From Nemertoderma westbladi (Eukaryota > Xenacoelomorpha > Nemertodermatida > Nemertodermatidae): a stretch of 60,394 nt of DNA. Shown here piece by piece: positions 52,685-60,394 of the stretch; positions within the stretch are counted from its first letter, which is position 1, and each line of letters opens with the position of its first letter. The notes under the pieces were generated by a model. It saw only the letters and a program-made list of their open reading frames with translations, did not search any database and was not told the origin of the DNA. The stretch spans positions 1 to 60,394 of the forward strand of contig JAUCBJ010000508.1 of the NCBI GenBank assembly GCA_032718475.1, written 5' to 3'. Position numbers and translations under genes: made by a program.

Positions 52685-54101
52685 CTCTGGAGTCCCGAAT
52701 AGACGGGGCGACACGACTATTATTATTTTCTAAAAAATTTAGTTCATTTTTTATTATGAGTAAATAAACGTTTGTTATCATTATAATTGAGAGTTGAAAG
52801 TGAAAGAAAACAAAACCGTATATCGAGTAGCTACTGTACCTGTACGCCTGTACACCATGTCCTGGAATATAGTGTCGTTATTCAGGTACCTGGACCCCCC
52901 CCCCCCCAAAAAAAATTTTTTTTCTACAGATCTTAATGAGATTGCATGAAATTTCAAACAGAGTCAGTTTCACCTCCCTCCTCCTTGCTGGGTGAGCTAG
53001 AAATTTTATTTTTGCTTTCAATCTTTAGCTCCAAGAGTTTAAATAAAGTGTCTCCAGCGATATTACACCAGTTACACCGCAGTTATTCTTCTACCTTATA
53101 GCGATTTGTTGATATTGACGGAAAGTTGGCCCTGCAAGGATTCCAAATATGTATCACAATCTGAATTTCGTCGTAAAACAGCAGAGATATGGGCCTTCTA
53201 CTACTACTAGGATCGGCATGCTGCATTTTTAAGAATGCTGTGCCGGCTTATCGACAAAATTGCACCACCACAACTCCCTATCACCCATGACATTTGCTAG
53301 ATCATCCGCATCTTTAAGGCCAGTGTCCTTTAAGATGCGTCTCAAGAAAGTCATGGGCTGTCCACCATGCTTATTCACTCCTAAATGGGCCTTCTAAAGT
53401 TTGGTTTTACAATGGTTTTACAACTGCGCAAGGTTATTTTATTCTATTAAGAAAATACACCATATTCTAGAACATGTTGTTTATCCCATATACGTAGCTG
53501 GGCAACAATGCAATAACTCTGTAATTATACTATTGCGTAGCTATTCGTACATAAGCAAAGTGTTCTAGAATATGGATTATTAATTAAATATAATAAAATA
53601 GTCTCGCGCAGATGCTAATCATGCAACATTTGAACGCTCATAATCTCAGCTATTTTACGACCAAATTCAGATTGTGATACATATTTGGAATTCTTACATG
53701 GCCGCCAGCTTTCCGTCAATATCAACAAATCGCTATAAGGTTGAAGAATAACTGCGGTGTAACTGGCGCAATACCGACGGAGACACCTTTTTTAAACGCT
53801 TGTAGCTAAAGATTGAAAGCAAAAATAAATATTCTGGCTCACCCAGCAAGGAGGCGGGAGGTGAAACTGACTCTGTTTCAAATTTCATGTAATCTCATTA
53901 GTTGTTGAAAAATTTGGGGGGGGGGGGGGGGTCCAGGTACCTCAATAACGACACTATATTCCAGGACATGGTGTAATGTATGTTAAGTACCGGTAGTACT
54001 TTTTTTTCAAAATTTTCCACCCACCACGTTTATTCCAGCCACCCCGACTATTATTAGATGATGATTTTTTCCACCAAGCCCGTCTATTCGGGACTCCAGA
54101 G
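52685..54101. mobile_element. 1.4-kb near-palindromic foldback element
   Basis: Ends CTCTGGAGTCCCGAATAGAC and its complement. The arms match over at least 490 bp (for example caccatgtcctggaatatag near 52856, inverted near 53950), including a C-run in one arm and a G-run in the other. TA flanks both ends (52683-52684 and 54102-54103). The left arm is interrupted by a LINE fragment at 53201-53384. No ORF. Confidence 0.75.
53201..53384 (-). mobile_element. Short 5'-truncated RTE-like LINE, copy E
   Basis: The last ~180 bp of the LINE with a (TAG)n tail, flanked by the 12-bp duplication atgggccttcta at 53189-53200 and 53385-53396. An internal deletion has removed cattgcagctg relative to other copies. 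Confidence 0.9.
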
Positions 54102-54357
54102 TAATTATTAGAGTAAAATTATTATGGATTGTGAGATGGTTTGCTTTTAACCCTCAGTTTCATCTGATAACAATAATAATATTCTGGAGTGTTTAGCTAA
54201 TTTAAAATATAGGATTGTTACCTAAACTGCGCCGGACAAATTTAGAAATAAATGCTATGTTTATTATTTTTACTCACTATCTTTTGTTGTCTCCCCTAAA
54301 TCCCGTAATCAATTCTATATATCATAATTTCCGTACTAAAAGTGTTATTTATTTTTT

Positions 54358-54411
54358 ACGCAAATTGTGTTATATTGTACGCAAATTGTGTTATATTGTA
54401 CGGAAATTTGT
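54358..54411. repeat. 21-bp tandem repeat, ~2.5 copies
   Basis: The unit acgcaaattgtgttatattg + t. The rest of 54102-55284 is AT-rich, with no gene recognised. Confidence 0.75.
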
Positions 54412-55284
54412 AGCATTTTTGAAATCGTCAAGTTGTATTAATTTTCTAGAATATTAGCTACAGCATTTTTACATAATTATACTAAGGTAAGGATTCCACA
54501 TGAACATTATTCTATTGGCCTACAATTATTCTAGAAAATTTTAAGTTTCCCATTTCATTTAGCGCAATGTAGGCTACTATACTATACAGAGGAGACTAGG
54601 CCATCATAAATAATTTTGAAGTTATTCTGGTATGTATTCAAGGTTATCACTTAACCACAGTTGTGAAAAAATATAGCACTAAATTTTTTATCCTAATTGA
54701 GCGATAAGTCGTAATTACGATTGCGGCCCCTTAACTGGGCAACTCTCTCCCTCTCCGCTATTTTTTTTACAAATCTTTAATGATATCAGGAAAACTTTGA
54801 AATATAGATAGGCAGTATGCACTCGAATTTTTCGGTAGGTGGGAGAAATTAACTTTCTCACTACTTACTTTGCAAGCGTTTGCAAAAAGTGTCTCCTCAA
54901 TATTGCACCCTTTGTACATCAAGAAATATTGGTATCTTTTTGCTGCTTTGTTGTTGCCGCTGGAAAGGCGGCATACAAGAATACAAGAGTAATGTATGTA
55001 AAGTGCAGGCTGACTTGACTGGCATATTGGCATTATTGCATTTCCTCTGATGTTTTGTGTGGCCATTTATTTGGTACGCAGCAAACTTCGGCCGGAGAAA
55101 ACTTCGCTCTCAAAATGATTATTAGCAACATTGTTTATTGTTTTGGTTAGAAAAAGTCATATGTAACCTGCCGTTTCTGTAATCTGCTCATTTCCCCCGA
55201 TCAGACGAAGATTGGACGCGGGTGAAGACGCGCCAAACTATTTATTTAACTAATATTCTTGAAATACAAAACTATTTACATGAT

Positions 55285-55404
55285 TGTGTGAAAACTAGCA
55301 CTTCTCAGAGTTATGACCCGAGTGTATTTATGTAACGAGCGAGTGGAGCGAGTGAGGTTACATAAATATAAACGCTGTTAACAGAACAGTGCCCTTTTCA
55401 CACA
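55285..55404. repeat. Hairpin element with gagcgagtggagcgagtg apex
   Basis: tgtgtgaaaa at the left pairs with ttttcacaca at the right; ttatgtaac / gttacataaa flank the apex near 55337-55355. Confidence 0.65.
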
Positions 55405-56401
55405 ATGGCTGAATGATGTATTGGGTGCGTAATTTTGTTACTTTATGTAAACTTGTCTGCGTTTTCAACGCTTAAAATTATTATATTTAATATTGAAATG
55501 TTCACTCTCTAGTGATATAAGTGAAATTGATATCCTTTTTAAGAAATTGCTTGCAGTTATTGTAACAAATGTAACGTAAATAATGTTACACTTACAGTAC
55601 AATATGGCTATCATCGATAGACTGAGAACAGTCAAGACGTTTAGGAGTTTATTGCTATTAAATTATGAATACTTTACAGGGTTCCGTCCTATAGGCCGCA
55701 ATGCTGTAAATGGTACCTCGCTCGTTGCGGAGATATCACTAGAACGCTGATAAGTTGTCATAATAATGTAACAAAATACATAATATGTTCTAGAATGGTT
55801 TGTATGTTAAATAGTCCGATGGCAGAGGTATGAGAATGAAAATGGTGGGAATGGGCGTCGCCTAAATCCTGAGTGCCTTGGAGTGAGTTTCACAAAACGG
55901 TAGATCCATCTCTTAGAAACGCTGACCAACCATTCTCCCAAATTAACTACAGCTGTGTCACAATGTATCTACAATGTTCTCCTGTACCACCATATTAAAC
56001 AAAAAACCCCATGAGAGGATCAGCTTAGCCTGACTTCGCTGAGACCCGAGCCGTGAAATATGTCTTCCGCCAATGAAGAAAGAGCAACAATGAGTAATAA
56101 TTCAATTAAACTAATTAGTCTGTCACCTGCCCGCAGTCGAAATATTGAGGGAGGGAATTTTCTACTGTAACATCATCAATGGTCAGTCTATTTACATAGA
56201 GAAATTAAATAAAAACGCTTAAATTACTTACTGTATTATTACTTGTAATTATTTCCCGCTAAAATATTGAGTTTTTTAAATAGAGTCCGTAATAAATACC
56301 GTTATTTATATTATCCCCCAAAAATTCCATGCCCCATTTTCTTTACTCTCCCCCAAACAAAACCCTTTTAGAATTGTTAACCTTCTCAGGGAGACAACAC
56401 A
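55405..56401. other. Intergenic, nothing recognised
   Basis: AT-rich with a single ttctagaa palindrome near 55791. No open frame with protein-like features. Confidence 0.45.
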
Positions 56402-56578
56402 TTTATTGAACTGTTATTTGTTATTTTGTACGGATACTTTGTACTCGTAACTATTATTTCGTCCTCGGACGTGTTATAAGTCCTCGGCTTCGCCTCGGAC
56501 GTTATAACAGTCCTTGGACGAAATAATAGTTACTCGTACAAAATATCCGTACAAAATAACAAATAACAGTTCAATAAA
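56402..56578. repeat. 177-bp near-perfect hairpin element
   Basis: Arms of about 85 bp from tttattgaactgttatttgt to its complement, with the apex gtcctcggcttcgcctcgga. A MITE-like foldback with no coding capacity. Confidence 0.85.
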
Positions 56579-57117
56579 GATAGTTATAGAATATCTAAAT
56601 TATAATAAAACTGTTAGTTAGTTAAGCTTTGGAGGAACAAAAAATAAATAAAAAAATGTATTCTGAAGTTCACCACACACGATTTTTCACATTTACATGA
56701 ATTCCCCCGTGTTTTCTATGAAACTTCAAGACTTCAACCATAAAGTTAGCTAGTAAATTCCGTCTACATGCCGCCCTGTAGTTTGCTATACAGTAAAGTA
56801 ATAATGTAAGTATGTCGGTAGGAACTAATTAGCTATTTATTCCAATAACTGCAGCATACCTAAATAATTGGCACTGGCATTAATATTGGGTTAGGTAACA
56901 GCACTATTTTCGAATTAATAATGGTCGATAGTCAACAAAATCTGGCGGTACTACTGTGTTTTGGGCACACAACCCCCACCCCCTATTTTTTTTTAAATAG
57001 CTAGTTTGGTTAAAATTTTTTTTAAAAATGTTCTACAACATAATTGTCTATTAATTTTTTTATATATTTTGTTCTAGAACAAATAATTGTTGTTCTAGAA
57101 CAAAATTAATTGGCTAG
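56579..57117. other. Intergenic AT-rich stretch
   Basis: It includes ggtactactgtgttttgggc at about 56945, resembling the terminal motif of the hAT-like MITE, and two gttctagaac palindromes near 57071 and 57093. No gene. Confidence 0.4.
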
Positions 57118-58870
57118 AGTTCCGTATGCAGTCGCATTTGATATTAATTAATGAAAATAATGAAGTACTTTTTGCATAGTAATTAATATAACCACTGACT
57201 TCATTACATTAACATTATCTACATTATCTACATTACATTATCCTACATTAAAAAAAACATTGTGTTCCAGAACATTAGCTAATCGACTAGCTAGTAATTT
57301 TTCAAAACATTATTTATTATATATAAATTTTTTTTTTGAAAGTTCTCAAAATACTGCAATTTTTTGTGTTCTAGAACATTAGTAGATATATTTTTTATGG
57401 TAGCTAGAATTTTTTTACTAGCTACTGTAGTATTTTTTGTATTTATAAAATATGTGAAAACTAATTGAAGTAGAAGCTTGAAAATCCAATAATAAAGAGT
57501 TAATTGCATTTTATTTATTAATCAAGCACGTAAAGTAAAAACCTTACCGGTACGTATGTCAGTGCCAAAGTATGTAAAAAACTAAAAAGCAACAAGACCT
57601 AGACGTTGCATGCAATCAGTGATCAGCTGACAGCAACCAGCTGATCGGTAGGTTTCGCCCCGCAACTGAAGGCATTCTCAGGAGGCCAAGCCTGGAAATG
57701 TAGAGAGAGATTCCCAAAGGGGGCCGGAACAGGTAACGAAATGAAGATATGTCTGTACTGTAACTAACCACTGGGAAGCAGCACCGTAAACTTGCGCCAG
57801 TCACGTTTCTGCTTGTTGATAACCGGCTTGCGTGTTTGGATGTAATACATTTCGAGCTTTTGCAAGACTGGCCGCAATGGGTGTCCAGCAATTACACTGA
57901 AAGGATTAAACAATTCACGCCAGTCAGTCAGCCAACGTGTATTTGGCTCGCCGCGGTGCGTCATGATGTAGTTGTGCACAGTCTTACCCTGTTTGCTCCC
58001 ATCATTGGCTGTCCCATCCTGGTGCTGTCTAACACGTTCAAACAAGTGTTGGATGGTGTGTCCAACATATTCCCCCTTACAAGAGGGACAAGAGAAAGAG
58101 TAGTGCCTGGACGACCGGGTCAATGACCTCGGTGGGGACAGCTGTTGGTGCCTCGCCCCCAGAACCACTGCCTGCACGTCCCCTAGCGGCTTGAACTACG
58201 GCTAGCTCATGCTCGACCATCGTATCAGTATATTGGTTATTGCTAAGAATATCCTTAGCATCCCCAATAGCGGTATATAGTTGGGAACCATCCCCACCCT
58301 TACTAGCATTAAAGATGCGATGAAACATTCCACGAACTACACCGCGTTTGTGAGACGTTTGCGGGGCGAAACCTACCGATCAGCTGGCTGCTGTCAGCTG
58401 ATCACTAATTGCATGCAACGTCTAGGTCTTGTTGCTTTTTAGTTTTTTACCTACTTTACCGGTTACATACCGGTAAGGTTTTTACTTAACGTTCTTGATT
58501 AATAAATAAAATACAATTAACTCTTTATATGTGAAAACATTGATATTTCAGGTTTAAACTGATGCATATGAACAATAATATGAACAAAAATATTGATGAT
58601 ATTATAGCAGTTTACATTTTCTGCATGGTAACAATGATTTATGTTATAAAAATGTAGGCCTAGTATTATTTTAAATTACTAGCCATTTTAAATGTTTAAG
58701 TGCTTAAATTTTAAAATGACTAGGTATATGTTCTAGAACATTATATTTTATTTATGTTCTAGAACAGTGTAGGGTAATTATATTTTGTTCTAGAACTCTA
58801 AAATGTTGCCATGGTAACAATAATTTATGTTATTGATTTATGTTATAAAAATGCGACTGCATACGGAACT
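57118..58870 (-). mobile_element. Penelope-like element remnant bounded by inverted repeats
   Basis: The strongest inverted arms are 57491-57664 and 58361-58531 (gacgttgcatgcaat, cagctgatcggtaggtttcg, tctaggtcttgttgcttttt). A further inverted pair, agttccgtatgcagtcgcat, lies at 57118 and 58870. Between the arms is the 3' coding end of a Penelope-like retroelement on the minus strand; the RT itself is missing. Inverted terminal copies are known for Penelope-like elements. Confidence 0.65.
57764..58328 (-). pseudogene. Penelope-like RT C-terminal part and GIY-YIG endonuclease, frameshifted
   Basis: The first segment (58328 to about 58110) encodes GMFHRIFNASKGGDGSQLYT and neighbours, like the linker after a Penelope RT. 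A frameshift within 58077-58126 leads to the second segment, which has the GIY-YIG nuclease signature: YSFSCPSCKGEYVGHT, then LFERVRQHQDG, EMYYIQTRKPVINKQ and DWRKFTVLLPSG. The key Tyr, Arg, Glu and Asn positions of that fold appear present. The copy is 5'-truncated and inactive. Confidence 0.75.
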
Positions 58871-58875
58871 GGTAC

Positions 58876-59460
58876 TACTATGTTATGGGTACCCACTTTT
58901 TGACCATTTAATTGACAATGTTAATGGCTATTATAATGAGGTTTTTTGTTTTATAACATTAATGTCATCTTCTGTTAGACGTTAGCTATTGTTTTTTTAT
59001 GGTAGCTAGTGATTTCTTTTAGGTAGCTACTGTTTTAAAAATTACAAAACCAAATTTTTGGCACCAAATTTTTGATCACTATTTTTACCATATTATTGGA
59101 TATTATCATGATGTTTTTCGTTCTAGAACATAAATTTCACCTTCTGAGAGAGGTTACCTATTATTTTTTATTAAAGTAGCTAGTGTTTTTAAAGGTAGCT
59201 AGAGATCTTAAAATTACAAAATAATATTTTGGACCATGTTAATGGATATTATCAAGATGGTTTTTTGCTCTAGAACATAAATTATTTCACCTTCTGAGAG
59301 AGGTTAGCTATTATTTTTTATTATGGTAGCTAGTGTTTTTAAAGGTAGATAGATAGTGATCTTAAAATTAGAAAATAAATTTTGTAGTGCCCCTTTTATT
59401 TAGACAATTTCCATATCATCAATATATTCTCGCAATTAATAAAAAGATAAATAAATCTAG
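58876..59460 (+). repeat. Partial second copy of the hAT-like MITE
   Basis: It begins tactatgttatgggtaccca and follows the left part of 51766-52636 (ctttttgaccattt, gttagctattgttttttt, aatttccatatcatcaatat), with an internal duplication of the gagagaggttagctatt block near 59150 and 59300. Confidence 0.65.
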
Positions 59461-59631
59461 TAATAAGTAAAACCCCTACATAAAGGCCTACATGTACCGA
59501 AATATTAAGAAATTCGATTCTTGCTTCAATCAATATCACTTATTTTATATTTTAAATTGTTCAAATTAATTTATTTATTATTATATTGAGTCTTAACAAT
59601 TTGAGACGATATATTTGGGCGACTCTGGATA
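59461..59631. other. AT-rich leader of the terminal ORF
   Basis: No feature recognised before the ATG at 59632. Confidence 0.35.
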
Positions 59632-60394
59632 ATGTCGCAGGGCTCCCAGCGTTGCTGCCAGTGTGTGGTCCGGGCGTGTGGCCAATCGAGTCGCTGTGGA
59701 TGTGTTCGGAAGGGGACGGCCTGTACCAGCTGCACCGCGATGTCCACCGGCGGTTGTCTGAACCCGCATTCAAACTCAACAGCCACAATTTCGGCCAGCA
59801 CAATGGTGACTGGTTTCCCAGATGGTGACTCCGACTCCGACACGGATTCCTCGTCGAGCGTGGTCACCCAGGTCCCTCGTCCTCGCACGCCGGGGTTAGA
59901 CTTGAGCCTGCCATCTCTTCCTGACATCTCTCGGAGTTCATCATTGGACGATGTTGGGTCTTCTCCTTCACCTATTGGTATTTCAACTAAAGAGCGATTG
60001 GAAACCGCTTTCGGTGGCCCTTGGCTGAACTCTCCAGGGTCTTCTGCGAATTCGGAATGGGAGACTCGCTTCTCTCGCCTTACCTGCTTACCTGGTCGCC
60101 TGTACACCGTGCCGGGCGGCAATGTAGGACGTAAGGTGGCTGATATTATCGCCCAGGAGTTGGAGTTGCTGACTGAGGGGGTCTATCCCTCGGAACGGCC
60201 CCTCAGCTTTATCGCCACTGTTTTCCACCGGGATCCCGACGTTAAAAAGTCAGCGGATATTCGGCGCACTATATTGCGCAGGGTCGGTATGTGGCAACGG
60301 GAGGAGTATCAACAGCTGGTGGTGGAGGCTGAACGTTGCAGCTTAAAGTTCGCCAAATCCAGCGGTTTGCGCCAGGTTAACCCTACCCGAGCTT
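59632..60394 (+). CDS. N-terminal part of a retroelement-type ORF, open at the window edge
   Basis: From ATG at 59632 the frame is open for 254 codons and runs off the end. An N-terminal Cys-rich block (MSQGSQRCCQC ... CGCVRKGTACTSC ... GGCLN) resembles the CxCxxxGxxCxxC knuckle seen before retroelement coding regions in many invertebrates. An acidic/Ser-rich linker follows (DSDSDTDSSSSVV). Then come KVADIIAQELELLTEG and RRTILRRVGMWQREEY ... VVEAERCSLK, which fits the pattern ahead of such polymerase regions. The GC content is far above its surroundings. A gag-like or LINE ORF start is my inference; no polymerase motif lies inside the window. Confidence 0.55.
   Translation, partial: MSQGSQRCCQCVVRACGQSSRCGCVRKGTACTSCTAMSTGGCLNPHSNSTATISASTMVTGFPDGDSDSDTDSSSSVVTQVPRPRTPGLDLSLPSLPDISRSSSLDDVGSSPSPIGISTKERLETAFGGPWLNSPGSSANSEWETRFSRLTCLPGRLYTVPGGNVGRKVADIIAQELELLTEGVYPSERPLSFIATVFHRDPDVKKSADIRRTILRRVGMWQREEYQQLVVEAERCSLKFAKSSGLRQVNPTRA

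Overview
This window looks like nuclear DNA of an invertebrate metazoan. It has spliced genes with GT-AG introns, a von Willebrand type D exon, a RING/B-box gene, RTE-like and CR1/Jockey-like LINEs, a Penelope-like remnant, tRNA-derived SINEs, foldback/TIR elements and an extreme load of minisatellites. The base is AT-rich. There are no operons, prokaryotic signals or CRISPR arrays. The species cannot be named from the sequence alone.

The main gene is on the minus strand. Ten exons between 37406 (ATG) and 7970 (stop) join with canonical splice sites and matching phases at all nine junctions. The CDS is 2448 nt and encodes 815 aa. The predicted protein has a TRIM-like N-terminus (C3HC4 RING, B-box 2, coiled coil), an acidic/Ser-rich linker, a Cys/His finger and two RanBP2-type zinc fingers at the C-terminus. 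I know of no standard TRIM class with that tail. Four CCAAT boxes lie just upstream of the ATG.

The introns of this gene are mostly tandem repeats. In intron 3 (25-bp unit), intron 7 (23-bp unit) and intron 9 (41-bp unit) the array begins at the authentic 5' splice site, and each repeat carries a copy of the donor (GTGGGT, GTAAGT, GTAGGT). In intron 6 a 4.4-kb array of a 22-bp unit starts about 15 bp after the donor. Donor-seeded minisatellites recurring in one gene are the most unusual signal here.

Layout: 1-1239, vWD exon and flank. 1240-3258, TIR element with a small basic ORF. 3259-7512, 20-bp minisatellite split by a 3.55-kb LINE with a 1033-codon ORF. 7970-37406, the RING/B-box gene. 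Its introns also hold a decayed CR1/Jockey-like LINE (9.4-13.5 kb), a 36-bp array with a 1044-bp higher-order period (14.2-16.7 kb), a MULE-like element nested in a 15-bp array (16.9-18.3 kb) and a foldback element with 15-bp-repeat arms (32.2-33.6 kb). 37.4-45.5 kb: promoter, 55-bp, 39/45-bp and 25-bp arrays, LINE copy, candidate exons. 45.5-60.4 kb: repeat-rich, with SINEs, LINE fragments, a hAT-like MITE, a 1.4-kb palindrome, hairpin elements, a GIY-YIG Penelope remnant, and at the right edge an open retroelement-type ORF leaving the window.
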